Shown here piece after piece: positions 20,257 to 28,468 of a stretch of DNA of 64,000 nucleotides (the stretch's first letter is position 1; each line of letters opens with the position of its first letter). The notes under the pieces were generated by a model. That model had not been told where the DNA came from and did no database searches. It saw only the letters and a list, made by a program, of their open reading frames with translations. This DNA comes from Solibacillus silvestris. GTDB lineage: Bacteria > Bacillota > Bacilli > Bacillales_A > Planococcaceae. The stretch is taken from positions 3,617,001-3,681,000 of the forward strand of contig CP014609.1 in the NCBI GenBank assembly GCA_001586195.1, read 5' to 3'. The position numbers and the translations under genes are program-made.

Positions 20257-21132
20257 CTACACTTTCTCGCGCGTATTTTTACCGAAAATACCCGCTGGAC
20301 GTAATATTAGAATTAAAATCAGGATGACAAATGCGGCTGCATCTCGCCATAATGAATATCCGAGAGCCGAAACAACTGTTTCAACAACCCCTAGTACAAG
20401 ACCGCCTACCATTGCCCCTGGAATAATGCCAATACCACCTAATACAGCGGCAATGAATGCTTTAATACCAGGCATAATCCCCATTAACGGATCAATACGT
20501 GTATAGTAAATGCCAAAAATTACGCCCGCAGCTCCTGCCAGTGCGGAACCAATTGCGAATGTGGCTGAAATCGTATTATCTACGTTAATGCCCATTAAGC
20601 GAGCTGCATCTGCATCATGGGATACGGCACGCATTGCTTTACCGATCTTTGTTTTATGAACAATGAATTGTAATAAGATCATTAAGAAAATCGAAACAGA
20701 TAAGATGAATATCGCCAGTGTACTGATCTGGGCACCGAAAATTTCAATATTCTTCGTTGCAAATACAGACGGATACGCCTCTGGTGACGGACCTCTAAAG
20801 AAAATTACCGTATATTCAATTAACAGTGAGACACCGATTGCCGTAATAAGAGCTGCGATTCGCGTTGCATTACGCAGTCGCTTATAGGCGACACGCTCGA
20901 TTATTACTCCAATAACGGCACATAATATCATCGCGATAATAAGGGCTAAAAAGACATTCATTTCCCAACGTGCAATGGCATAAAAGCCGATAAAAGCACC
21001 AAGCATGAAAACATCACCATGGGCAAAGTTGATGAGCTTAATAATTCCGTATACCATCGTATAGCCTAGTGCGATTAGTGCATAAATACTACCTAGCGAA
21101 ATACCATTCACTAATTGTTGGATCCATTCCAT
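20257..21132 (-). CDS. livH: Branched-chain amino acid ABC transporter permease LivH
   Basis: 291 residues from the ATG at 21132 with AAGGAG 8 bases upstream. It begins EWIQQLVNGISLGSIYALIALGYTMVYG, the standard LivH opening, and has the KLINFAHGDVFMLGAF segment. The cytoplasmic coupling loop KAMRAVSHDADAARLMGIN is conserved. Pairs with LivM in the membrane. Confidence 0.94.
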   Translation of the reverse strand: MEWIQQLVNGISLGSIYALIALGYTMVYGIIKLINFAHGDVFMLGAFIGFYAIARWEMNVFLALIIAMILCAVIGVIIERVAYKRLRNATRIAALITAIGVSLLIEYTVIFFRGPSPEAYPSVFATKNIEIFGAQISTLAIFILSVSIFLMILLQFIVHKTKIGKAMRAVSHDADAARLMGINVDNTISATFAIGSALAGAAGVIFGIYYTRIDPLMGIMPGIKAFIAAVLGGIGIIPGAMVGGLVLGVVETVVSALGYSLWRDAAAFVILILILILRPAGIFGKNTREKV

Positions 21133-21172
21133 ACAGTTCACTCCTTTTTTCTCTATTAATGTATGAAAAAAA

Positions 21173-21197
21173 AAGGGAGGCTAGTTCCGCCCCCCTT
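21173..21197 (-). terminator. Internal terminator/attenuator between livJ and livH
   Basis: Minus-strand GC-rich stem AAGGGGGGC / GCCTCCCTT followed by nine T's, inside the operon. It should lower transport-component expression relative to the binding protein. Confidence 0.8.
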
Positions 21198-21209
21198 ACT
21201 TGTAAAAAA

Positions 21210-22421
21210 TTAAGGATTAACTTTAGAGTTGAACTGTTGTTTGCCGTCTACGAATTCTAGAACTGTTGCTGATTTTACTGGGTTGTGGTTTTCGTCAACT
21301 GTGAAAGTACCTGTTACTAAGCTTAAATCTTTCGTTGATGCAAGCTGCTTTTGAATTGCTTCGCCTGTAATGTCTCCATCTACACGCTTAATCGCATCAA
21401 CGATAAAGTAAATCGAATCATAACCTAATGCATGGAAAGCATTCGGTGATTTGCTGTACTCATCATTAAATGCTGTAACGAAGTCCTGAATTTTTGAATC
21501 CGGATCTTCAGATGAGTAGTGGTTAGTAATAAAGGTATTATTTAACGCATCAGCACCCGCTAATTCAATTAGTGTTGGCGAGTCCCAACCATCAGCACCC
21601 ATAAGCGGCACGGTAATACCTAATTCCCGTGCTTGTTTTACGATAATCCCTACTTCTTCATAGTAGCCAGGGATGAAAATGAAATCAGGATTTTTCCCTT
21701 TAATATTAGTTAATTGAGATTTAAAGTCTACGTCCTTTGCAACATACGCTTCTTCTGCGACTACCGAACCGCCATTTGCAGAAATAGTTTCCTTAAATGA
21801 TGCGGCTAAACCTTTCGCGTAATCTGAAGCATTATCCGCGAAAATTGCCACATTTTTAGCTTGTAGTTCATTTGTCGCAAAGTTTGCTGCTACCGTCCCT
21901 TGGAATGGGTCGATGAAACAAGTACGGAATGCATATTCATTTACTGTTCCGTCATCGTTTACTGTTACATTTGGTGCAGTACCTGACCCTGTCACCATCG
22001 GAACTTTATGCTGACTTGCGATTTGTACTGTTGCAACGGAGTTCCCTGAAGTAGCCGGCGCTAACATTGCCACTACTTTTTCTTGTTCTGCTAATTTCAT
22101 GGCAGCAGAAGTTGCTTCCGCTGTTTCTGATTTATTGTCGACTGGAATGTACTCCAGTTTTTTTCCATCTATACCGCCTGCTGCATTAATTTCTTCAATC
22201 GCCAATTTTGCTCCATCATTAATCGATGATCCGTATGAAGCTACAGCACCTGATAATTCTAAGTTGGCTCCGATTTTAATCGTGTCGCCAGCTGCGTTGC
22301 CGCCGTCTCCTGATCCAGAAGAACTAGAGTCATCTGTACCACAACCAGCTAACACCCCTGTTAATAAAGCTGTTGCCATGAATAATGAACCATACTTTTT
22401 TGTCTTTTTGTGATTTGTCAT
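21210..22421 (-). CDS. livJ: Branched-chain amino acid ABC transporter substrate-binding lipoprotein
   Basis: 403 residues from the third of three consecutive ATGs (22421), chosen because GGGGG lies 8 bases upstream; starts at 22424 or 22427 are possible. A lipoprotein signal peptide ends in the lipobox LTGVLAGC, followed by a Ser/Gly-rich linker. The mature part is a type-I periplasmic-binding fold (KIGANLELSGAVASYGSSINDGAKLAIEEIN). It captures leucine/isoleucine/valine or related amides outside the membrane. First gene of livJHMGF. Confidence 0.93.
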   Translation of the reverse strand: MTNHKKTKKYGSLFMATALLTGVLAGCGTDDSSSSGSGDGGNAAGDTIKIGANLELSGAVASYGSSINDGAKLAIEEINAAGGIDGKKLEYIPVDNKSETAEATSAAMKLAEQEKVVAMLAPATSGNSVATVQIASQHKVPMVTGSGTAPNVTVNDDGTVNEYAFRTCFIDPFQGTVAANFATNELQAKNVAIFADNASDYAKGLAASFKETISANGGSVVAEEAYVAKDVDFKSQLTNIKGKNPDFIFIPGYYEEVGIIVKQARELGITVPLMGADGWDSPTLIELAGADALNNTFITNHYSSEDPDSKIQDFVTAFNDEYSKSPNAFHALGYDSIYFIVDAIKRVDGDITGEAIQKQLASTKDLSLVTGTFTVDENHNPVKSATVLEFVDGKQQFNSKVNP

Positions 22422-22456
22422 CATCATTTCCCCCTTAGTCATACTACAAATGTTTG

Positions 22457-22471
22457 ATATTTCTGATAATT
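22457..22471 (-). promoter_or_regulatory. CodY-box-like site at the liv promoter
   Basis: ATATTTCTGATAATT differs from the CodY consensus AATTTTCWGAAAATT at three positions and overlaps the -10 box. A second 3-mismatch copy lies at 22637-22651. CodY control of branched-chain amino acid uptake is well known in Bacilli. Confidence 0.4.
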
Positions 22472-22497
22472 ATAACCAATACCCCACATTCGCACAA
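22469..22497 (-). promoter_or_regulatory. Sigma-A-type promoter of the liv operon
   Basis: TTGTGC, a 17-bp spacer and a perfect TATAAT on the minus strand, 48 bp before livJ. Confidence 0.7.
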
Positions 22498-22663
22498 TCT
22501 AAATTTTCAATATTCAGAATAAATCTACGAGAATAATATAAACAATTATTCCAACTTCTGTATTGTAATCGAATACCAATTATTAGTCTAGTACGATTAT
22601 TCTGTTAATTTTATGTATTCTAAATTTACAGTCTACTATTTTCTGATAATAAAAAAACGCCGT

Positions 22664-23269
22664 TTATTGTTTCGGAATACGAAAAACGACGATACGTTCA
22701 TTTTCATTTTTTTCATGGCGTAATTTTATATCTAAATAGCAATGTATTGACTGCTCTTGTTGCAGGAAATCCATATAGTCAGGGGATGGATAATATAAAA
22801 TAATATCTACTATTCGCGGGTATAACGTGATGGAATCCATAACATGCTTTATAAACTCACGAAATACATGTACTGAAAAGGGGTTGAAGAAGAAAAAGAC
22901 ATTATCGTGCTTTTTAATTTCATATGTCTCGGCGATGATGTTCAAAAATTGAATCGGTGCTTGTTTCTTCTTTACCTTTTTTAAATATTGCTCTGCATTA
23001 TGTTCCGCTTCTGTAAAAAACTTCTGATCCATTTCAATGCCAATAACGGGAATATGGAAGCGATGATATATATAAATAGGAACACGCCCTTTTCCGCAGC
23101 CGATATCCAGAAAATGTGCTTTAGGGGGGAGCTCGTAGGATTCGAATAATTGCTCCAGTCCGCTATAGGGTGTAGGTTCATAGCGATGGTATTTTGCTAA
23201 TTTGGGAAAACCGTATTGATAGCCGGTTGTTTCGATATTTAGCATATGATCATATTGCTGCTCGTTCAT
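22664..23269 (-). CDS. SAM-dependent methyltransferase (class I)
   Basis: 201 residues. The SAM-binding motif HFLDIGCGKGRV near residue 53 and the following acidic residue in VIGIEMDQKFF define a class I methyltransferase. The later NVFFFFNPF region is where the family's catalytic motif would lie. Substrate unknown. GAGGTGA precedes the ATG. It is 46 bp downstream of ogt on the same strand. Confidence 0.82.
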   Translation of the reverse strand: MNEQQYDHMLNIETTGYQYGFPKLAKYHRYEPTPYSGLEQLFESYELPPKAHFLDIGCGKGRVPIYIYHRFHIPVIGIEMDQKFFTEAEHNAEQYLKKVKKKQAPIQFLNIIAETYEIKKHDNVFFFFNPFSVHVFREFIKHVMDSITLYPRIVDIILYYPSPDYMDFLQQEQSIHCYLDIKLRHEKNENERIVVFRIPKQ

Positions 23270-23315
23270 TCTTTCACCTCACTAACGAGTTAAAAAAAAT
23301 TATATTTCTATAACG

Positions 23316-23795
23316 TTAATCTAAATTGAAGCTATATTTAAGCTCATGTTCAAGCAGCCACTGTTTTCTCCATAAACCGCCTGCATACCCTGTAAGTTTA
23401 CCATTTTTGCCGATAATCCGGTGGCATGGGACGATAATACTTATTACATTTTTGCTATTTGTCATTCCAACAGCGCGGACAGCTTTTTCATTTTCAATCT
23501 GTTGGGCAATTTCTTTATAGGAAGCGGTTTTGCCATAAGGGACTGTTGTTAATGCTTGCCATACCGTTGTTTGAAACATTGTTCCTTGCAATTTATAAAG
23601 TACCGAAAAATCTTTGCGTCGGCCTTTAAAATATTCATCCAGCTCTGTACTGCAGTCCAATAAAAGCTGAGGGGTATCATTAGCTGGAAAGTTTACAATT
23701 TCTTCTCGCTCTGCAAATAATACCGATGCTATAAAATGTTCAGTTCCTGCAATCTCAATAACGCCAATTGGTGAAGCATAATCTAATTTATACAT
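23316..23795 (-). CDS. ogt: Methylated-DNA--protein-cysteine methyltransferase
   Basis: 159 residues from the ATG at 23795 (GGAGGAG upstream). It repairs O6-methylguanine by transferring the methyl group to its own cysteine. The acceptor Cys lies in IIVPCHRIIGKNGKLTGYAGG near residue 125. The helix-turn-helix WQALTTVPYGKTASYKEIA is also present. Length is typical of small Ogt proteins. Confidence 0.95.
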   Translation of the reverse strand: MYKLDYASPIGVIEIAGTEHFIASVLFAEREEIVNFPANDTPQLLLDCSTELDEYFKGRRKDFSVLYKLQGTMFQTTVWQALTTVPYGKTASYKEIAQQIENEKAVRAVGMTNSKNVISIIVPCHRIIGKNGKLTGYAGGLWRKQWLLEHELKYSFNLD

Positions 23796-23883
23796 TGTAC
23801 TCCTCCTTCCCTTCTCCAAATTTACTATAGCGTAATTTCTTTATTAAAAAAAGAACCTTTAATCCGACAATGATTTGAACTTA

Positions 23884-23900
23884 CCCCTGTCAAGTAGACA
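23884..23900 (+). repeat. IS terminal inverted repeat, orfB side
   Basis: CCCCTGTCAAGTAGACA; shares CCCCT and AAGTAGACA with the opposite end, but carries one extra base between them. Confidence 0.75.
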
Positions 23901-23913
23901 GCCTATAAAAAGA

Positions 23914-24777
23914 CTAAGCAGCCATCTGGTGACGATATTCTATCGGTGCCAGATGGTTGAGTCGTTTTTGGAAGCGCTGGTAATTATAAAAGTAGATATA
24001 TTGCTCAACAGCTTGTCTTACCGTTTCCTCTGAATAATCATGTAACAGATACAAGCACTCGCTTTTAAAGTGCGAGAAAAAGGACTCAATACAAGCGTTG
24101 TCATGGCAGTTTCCTTTGCGAGAATGACTGCCAATCATGCCAAGCTGCTCTACTGTTTGATGATACTTTATGGATGTGTATTGGTAGCCTTGATCTGAGT
24201 GAATGATGCTTCGATACACATTTCTTTTTGCGGTCAATTCCTGGAGGGTATCCATGACTAATTCTAAATCATTACGCTTGCTAATACGCCAAGCGACAAT
24301 TTCGTTGTTATATAAATCCTGTACAGCTGACAAGTAGAGAAATCCATTTTTCGTTGGCAGATACGTAATATCTGTTACGAGCACCTCATTTTCTACACGT
24401 TCTTTAAATTGACGCTCCAACACATTATCAAATACACGTGAGAGACGGTTGCCCCATACGCGACGCTTTTTACGGATAATCGATTGAATACCCAACTCAC
24501 TCATTAGTCGATAGACTTTCTTATGATTCACAAGAAAGCCTTTGTCCCATAGAGCGATTTTCATGCGTGGATATCCATACATTTTGTGCGTTTGATGAAT
24601 CGCTAAAATTTGCTCCTTTAAAACAATATCATTATGTTTGCGTAACGATACTTTGCCATTTTTAAGCCACTTATAGTAGCCTGAACGTTCCAATTTTGCC
24701 ATTTTAGTAAGCCATGTAATGGGATAGCGATCTTTCATTTCTTCAATAATTTGATAACGATCTGAATAAGTAGGCAT
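23914..24777 (-). CDS. IS3-family transposase OrfB (DDE integrase domain)
   Basis: 287 residues. The catalytic rve domain carries the DDE triad: Asp in VTDITYLPTKNG, Asp in IIHSDQGYQYTS and Glu in NCHDNACIESFFSHFKSE. An HTH_21-type segment is near the N-terminus. It lies in the -1 frame relative to orfA and is probably made mainly as an OrfAB fusion by frameshifting. Its own ATG follows GGAGG very closely. Confidence 0.95.
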   Translation of the reverse strand: MPTYSDRYQIIEEMKDRYPITWLTKMAKLERSGYYKWLKNGKVSLRKHNDIVLKEQILAIHQTHKMYGYPRMKIALWDKGFLVNHKKVYRLMSELGIQSIIRKKRRVWGNRLSRVFDNVLERQFKERVENEVLVTDITYLPTKNGFLYLSAVQDLYNNEIVAWRISKRNDLELVMDTLQELTAKRNVYRSIIHSDQGYQYTSIKYHQTVEQLGMIGSHSRKGNCHDNACIESFFSHFKSECLYLLHDYSEETVRQAVEQYIYFYNYQRFQKRLNHLAPIEYRHQMAA

Positions 24778-24785
24778 TCCTCCAT

Positions 24786-25106
24786 TTACAGATTTGGATA
24801 CTGCTTTTTTAAGTATTCGACCTGTGCCTTATAGTAATCACGTTCTTCTTCTACATTTTTAAAGTGGACCCGTTTTCCTTTTAAAGGATTCTTCTCACCT
24901 TTCGCACCAGAACCTGAAGATGCGATACGATTAAAAGCTTCGATGGATCCGACTTTTTTATATTTCTTCACCCAAGCTTTTACTTGAGAAACATTACGAA
25001 TCTCATATCGATCCGCAATTTTTTGCATACTTTCATTGCCTGTTAAATAAGCTTGTACAATCTCTAACTTCAACTCGTTTGAATAAATATTATTTTTTCT
25101 CGACAC
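24786..25106 (-). CDS. IS3-family transposase OrfA (DNA-binding)
   Basis: 106 residues with a GTG start, GGGG 8 bases upstream. A helix-turn-helix (LEIVQAYLTGNESMQKIADRYEIRN) at residues 14-40 and a C-terminal leucine-zipper-like coiled coil (FKNVEEERDYYKAQVEYLKKQ) are typical of IS150-group OrfA. It contains the slippery heptamer near its end. Its Shine-Dalgarno sequence is the 3' arm of a 14-bp inverted repeat (see 25113-25182). Confidence 0.93.
   Translation of the reverse strand: MSRKNNIYSNELKLEIVQAYLTGNESMQKIADRYEIRNVSQVKAWVKKYKKVGSIEAFNRIASSGSGAKGEKNPLKGKRVHFKNVEEERDYYKAQVEYLKKQYPNL
24804..24810 (-). other. Programmed -1 frameshift site A-AAA-AAG
   Basis: On the minus strand the orfA frame reads TTA AAA AAG, giving the classical slippery heptamer. 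A -1 shift here enters an open frame that runs without stop into orfB, producing an OrfAB transposase. Confidence 0.85.
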
Positions 25107-25112
25107 AGAAAA

Positions 25113-25182
25113 ATCCCCTTTAAGTAAAATGTTTACCTACAGCGTACTGTAGGTTTTTTAACATTGTCTACTTAAAGGGGAT
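25113..25182 (-). promoter_or_regulatory. Inverted repeat that can hide the orfA ribosome-binding site
   Basis: ATCCCCTTTAAGTA at 25113-25126 and TACTTAAAGGGGAT at 25169-25182 are perfect complements (14 bp). On minus-strand RNA the downstream arm holds the orfA Shine-Dalgarno sequence. Between them lies a second hairpin, ACCTACAG-CGTA-CTGTAGGT, whose T-run faces the plus strand. RNA entering from mqo would fold and block OrfA translation. Confidence 0.65.
25165..25180 (-). repeat. IS terminal inverted repeat, orfA side
   Basis: On the minus strand CCCCTTTAAGTAGACA; pairs imperfectly with the other terminus. Confidence 0.75.
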
Positions 25183-25213
25183 AATATCGATTAAAGGTTC
25201 TTTCTATTAACAA

Positions 25214-26698
25214 TTATGCTTTGTTTAAACCTAAAGCTTTCGTTGTTGTTTCATGTACTTCTTTAAGAAGTTCTGTATTTTCAACTAAGTTTTCACCGTA
25301 AGATGGAATCATTTCCTTAATCTTTGGTTCCCAAGCTTTCATCTCTTCTGGGAAGCATTGGTTGATTACTTTTAACATAACAGATACAGCTGTAGAAGCA
25401 CCTGGAGATGCACCTAATAATGCTGCGATAGATCCGTCGTGTGCAGTTACAACTTCAGTACCGAATTGTAATGTCCCTTTACCAGCGTCTGTGTCTTTAA
25501 TTACTTGTACACGCTGACCTGCAACACTAACTTCCCAGTCTTCTGACTTAGCAGTTGGAATGAATTGACGTAATTCCTCCATACGTGCTTCTTTTGAAAG
25601 AACTAATTGAGAAACTAAATATTTGCTCAACGACATTTCTTTCACACCACAAGCTAGTAAAGTTAATAAGTTATGTGGTTTAATCGATGCAAATAAGTCC
25701 ATATTTGAACCTGTTTTTAAGAACTTCGGAGAGAAGCCTGCGAATGGTCCGAATAATAATGATTTTTTACCATCGATATAACGAGTGTCTAAGTGTGGTA
25801 CCGACATCGGTGGCGCACCAACCGCTGCTTTACCATATACTTTTGCGTGGTGTTGATTCACTACTTCCTCATTGTTACACACTAAGAATAAACCAGAAAT
25901 CGGGAATCCACCGATATGTTTTGATTCAGGAATACCGGATTTTTGTAGTAACTCAAGGCTACCACCACCAGCTCCAAGGAATACAAATTTCGCAATGTGG
26001 TATTCGACTTTACCGTTTTCTTTGTTATGAACTTTTACTTCCCAAGAACCATCTTTTAAACGTTTTACATCTAAAACATTATGGTTGTAGTTTACATCTA
26101 CATCTTGCTTTTGTAGATTCGAAATTAGCGTACGAGTTAACGCCCCAAAGTTAACATCCGTACCAGAATCGATTTTTGTTGCAGCAATTGGTTCACTTGA
26201 TTTACGTTCATTCATAATTAAAGGAATCCATTGTTTTAGTGTTTCAGGATCATCCGAGAATTCCATACCTTCGAATAATGGATTTGCTGTCATTGCTGCA
26301 TGACGCTTTTTAAGATACTCAACATTGCTAGCACCTTGTACCATACTCATATGTGGTAATGGCATAATGAATTCTTCAGGTTTCTCGATTTGCTTTGTGT
26401 TAACTAAATGTGTCCAAAATTGTAGTGAATCTTGGAATTGCGTGTTAACGTTAATCGCTTTTGTAATATCGATTGTTCCGTCTTTTTTCTCGCTTGTGTA
26501 GTTAAGCTCACATAAAGCAGCATGCCCAGTTCCGGCATTATTTAATTCGTGAGAGCTCTCTTCACCCGCTTTAGCTAGGTTCTCAAATACTTTGATCTTC
26601 CAATCCGGTGCTAATTCTTTAAGCATTGTACCTAAAGTAGCACTCATAATTCCGGCACCAATTAAGATAACGTCTGATTTGATATGCTTGTTACTCAT
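25214..26698 (-). CDS. mqo: Malate:quinone oxidoreductase
   Basis: 494 residues. A peripheral membrane FAD enzyme that oxidises malate to oxaloacetate and passes electrons to quinone. The N-terminal dinucleotide motif is [20 protein letters not shown] (residues 9-28). [18 protein letters not shown] is the Mqo signature, and [14 protein letters not shown] near the C-terminus is also typical. GGAAGG lies 5 bases before the ATG. Its downstream terminator appears to be split by the IS element. Confidence 0.96.
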   Translation of the reverse strand: MSNKHIKSDVILIGAGIMSATLGTMLKELAPDWKIKVFENLAKAGEESSHELNNAGTGHAALCELNYTSEKKDGTIDITKAINVNTQFQDSLQFWTHLVNTKQIEKPEEFIMPLPHMSMVQGASNVEYLKKRHAAMTANPLFEGMEFSDDPETLKQWIPLIMNERKSSEPIAATKIDSGTDVNFGALTRTLISNLQKQDVDVNYNHNVLDVKRLKDGSWEVKVHNKENGKVEYHIAKFVFLGAGGGSLELLQKSGIPESKHIGGFPISGLFLVCNNEEVVNQHHAKVYGKAAVGAPPMSVPHLDTRYIDGKKSLLFGPFAGFSPKFLKTGSNMDLFASIKPHNLLTLLACGVKEMSLSKYLVSQLVLSKEARMEELRQFIPTAKSEDWEVSVAGQRVQVIKDTDAGKGTLQFGTEVVTAHDGSIAALLGASPGASTAVSVMLKVINQCFPEEMKAWEPKIKEMIPSYGENLVENTELLKEVHETTTKALGLNKA

Positions 26699-27221
26699 TT
26701 TTACCTTCCCTTACATATATATTAAGATTTTTAGAATAATGTAAGCGCTCTATTTTACTATCGACAACCCTTTATAGGAGACGATTCCATTGATTCTATA
26801 TCATTTATTACCTTATTGTAGTGTAACACAATTGTGAAAAGATTAAAATATATACAAACCGAGACATTGCAAGCAAGTGAAAAGGTTGTCTTTTGCGAGA
26901 ATAGGCGAAACATTTATGAGCATATTTTGTAGAAGCTTAAAATTATTTATTTATGTTTTCTTTATTTTCTAACAACTTTTTTCTAACTATTTTGTCTATT
27001 TTACGTTATGCTACAATGAGAAGCTTATACTTTTCATTAAATGGAATTTCTATAAATATCAACTTGAAATATCGTCAATATTTTGTAAGAATAGTAGGCA
27101 TCGCTCTGTGCATAAACTATATAATAAATACAGTTATCATAGGAAAGACATGACAAATTTAAATAGTTCATTATTTAAATTAAAACTAAAATCAAATCTG
27201 AGTGAGATAAGGGGGATGTTT
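26699..27221. other. 523-bp divergent region between mqo and the degV-like gene
   Basis: A half-conserved CcpA-type site (AATGTAAGCGCTCTATTT, 26738-26755) lies 40 bp before mqo. A palindrome CACAATTGTG is at 26827-26836. An extended -10 (TGCTACAAT, 27009-27017) with a poor -35 may drive degV, leaving a leader of about 200 nt. No riboswitch class was recognised. Confidence 0.45.
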
Positions 27222-28070
27222 ATGAAAATTTATACGGATAGTGGTTCTGACTTACCGAAATCATTTTTTGATAACGAAGAAGTACATCTTTTTCCGTTAC
27301 GCGTGTTAGTGAAAGGTGTTGAGTATGATGACATTATTGGCATCACAACAGACCAGGTATACGCGGCAATTGCTGAAGGTGAGCAACTTAAAACATCACA
27401 AGTTTCATTAGAAGTATTTATCAACGCTTTTGAAGAATTAGCAAAATCCGGTGAAGAAGGAGTTTATATTGCCTTTTCATCTGAACTGTCTGGTACATGC
27501 CAAACAGCAATTTTAGCAAAAAATCAGGTATTAGAAAGTTATCCGAACTTGAAATTAGAAATCATTGATACGAAATGTGCTTCTTACGGGCAAGGCTTAG
27601 TTGTGAAAGAAGCCGTACGTTTAAATAAATTTGGCATTGAGTTTAATGAAGCCGTTGAAAAACTAACAACAATGGCTAATTCAATGGAACATCTATTTAC
27701 AGTTGGCGATTTAAACCACTTAGCAAAAGGCGGTCGTGTATCAAAAGCGAGTGCTTTTATGGGTGGATTACTTAATATTAAGCCTATTTTAAATATGGAT
27801 GATGGTAAGCTTGTACCAATAGAAAAAACACGTGGATTTAAAAAGGCTACCCAACGTATGATTGCCCTTATGAAAGAACGTGGAGGAGACTTTTCGAATA
27901 AAGTTGTCGGTATTTCCCACAGTAATGATGAGGAATTAATGCTAGAAATAAAAGCCGCAATTGCAGATTCATTACACCCAAAAGCAATTGAAACCACAAC
28001 AATTGGTGCGGTGATTGGTGCACATGTCGGTCGAGGAACAATCGCTATTTTCTTTACAAATGATAAATAA
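27222..28070 (+). CDS. DegV family fatty-acid-binding protein
   Basis: 282 residues from the ATG at 27222, with GGGGG 6 bases upstream; the frame is open further to 27108, but those residues do not match the family. The start MKIYTDSGSDLP is the DegV opening. SSELSGTCQTA (near 85) contains the lipid-head-binding Ser residues, and KGGRVSKASAFMGGLLNIKPIL is the second signature. DegV (FakB-type) proteins bind fatty acids for the FakA kinase. The partner kinase is not in the window. Confidence 0.92.
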   Translation: MKIYTDSGSDLPKSFFDNEEVHLFPLRVLVKGVEYDDIIGITTDQVYAAIAEGEQLKTSQVSLEVFINAFEELAKSGEEGVYIAFSSELSGTCQTAILAKNQVLESYPNLKLEIIDTKCASYGQGLVVKEAVRLNKFGIEFNEAVEKLTTMANSMEHLFTVGDLNHLAKGGRVSKASAFMGGLLNIKPILNMDDGKLVPIEKTRGFKKATQRMIALMKERGGDFSNKVVGISHSNDEELMLEIKAAIADSLHPKAIETTTIGAVIGAHVGRGTIAIFFTNDK

Positions 28071-28076
28071 AATAAC

Positions 28077-28106
28077 GGCTGGCACATTATTTGTGACAGC
28101 CTTTTT
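28077..28106 (+). terminator. Terminator of the degV-like gene
   Basis: GGCTGGCACA pairs with TGTGACAGCC (one internal mismatch) and is followed by TTTTT. Confidence 0.8.
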
Positions 28107-28110
28107 ATTA

Positions 28111-28368
28111 TTACCAGAAAAAAATTGATGCTAGTGCAATACCTGTAATTGCTCCTAATGCAATACCATAGCCAAAACCTGGTGCTCCATATCCTCCACC
28201 AAATCCCCAGAAACCAATTCCATAGCCCGCCCTATCAGGCATAATCCAAACCATACGATTGTCTACTTTCGTAATTCTTCCAACATGGACATTTCCTTTA
28301 TTATCATTTATTCTGACACGTTTTCCGTGATGTTTGCAGCACAAATCATACGCCTCTTGGTGATTCAT
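28111..28368 (-). CDS. Hypothetical small protein with glycine/aromatic C-terminus
   Basis: 85 residues. The N-terminal half is polar with CCKHHGKRVRINDNKGNVHVGRI, a possible small beta-barrel (RNA-binding-like SH3 fold is a guess). A Gly/Phe/Tyr-rich stretch (GFWGFGGGYGAPGFGYG) and one membrane segment end the protein. AAGGAGGAG precedes the ATG. Such Gly/Tyr-rich tails occur in spore-surface proteins, but no family could be assigned. Confidence 0.65.
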   Translation of the reverse strand: MNHQEAYDLCCKHHGKRVRINDNKGNVHVGRITKVDNRMVWIMPDRAGYGIGFWGFGGGYGAPGFGYGIALGAITGIALASIFFW

Positions 28369-28468
28369 AAGTTCTCCTCCTTTCTGTAAGTTTTTCTACT
28401 ATATGTTCAAGCTTTTTGCACATACATGCGCATCGTCTAATTCATACACTAAGAAAAAGGAGAAAATT

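Larger units (their letters stand above)
23884..25180 (-). mobile_element. IS3-family (IS150-like) insertion sequence, about 1.3 kb
   Basis: Two overlapping-frame ORFs (orfA, orfB) with a -1 slippery site lie between imperfect terminal inverted repeats: CCCCTGTCAAGTAGACA at 23884-23900 and, inverted, CCCCTTTAAGTAGACA at 25165-25180. Both ORFs are intact, so the element may be active. No convincing target duplication was found; the exact ends are uncertain by a few bases. Confidence 0.88.
23850..25203 (-). terminator. Split intrinsic terminator interrupted by the IS element
   Basis: AAAGAACCTTTAATC at 23850-23864 is the exact complement of GATTAAAGGTTCTTT at 25189-25203. On the minus strand the second arm is followed by TTTTTTT. 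The arms flank the IS element, just after the mqo stop. This looks like the mqo terminator, now with 1.3 kb in its loop. Confidence 0.7.

Noticed and set aside
23884-25180. Prophage or larger genomic island around the IS
   Set aside because: Only a single IS3-type element with its two ORFs is present; flanking genes are ordinary chromosomal genes.
27108-27221. N-terminal extension of the degV-like gene
   Set aside because: The upstream residues do not match DegV proteins, and the strong GGGGG signal precedes the ATG at 27222.
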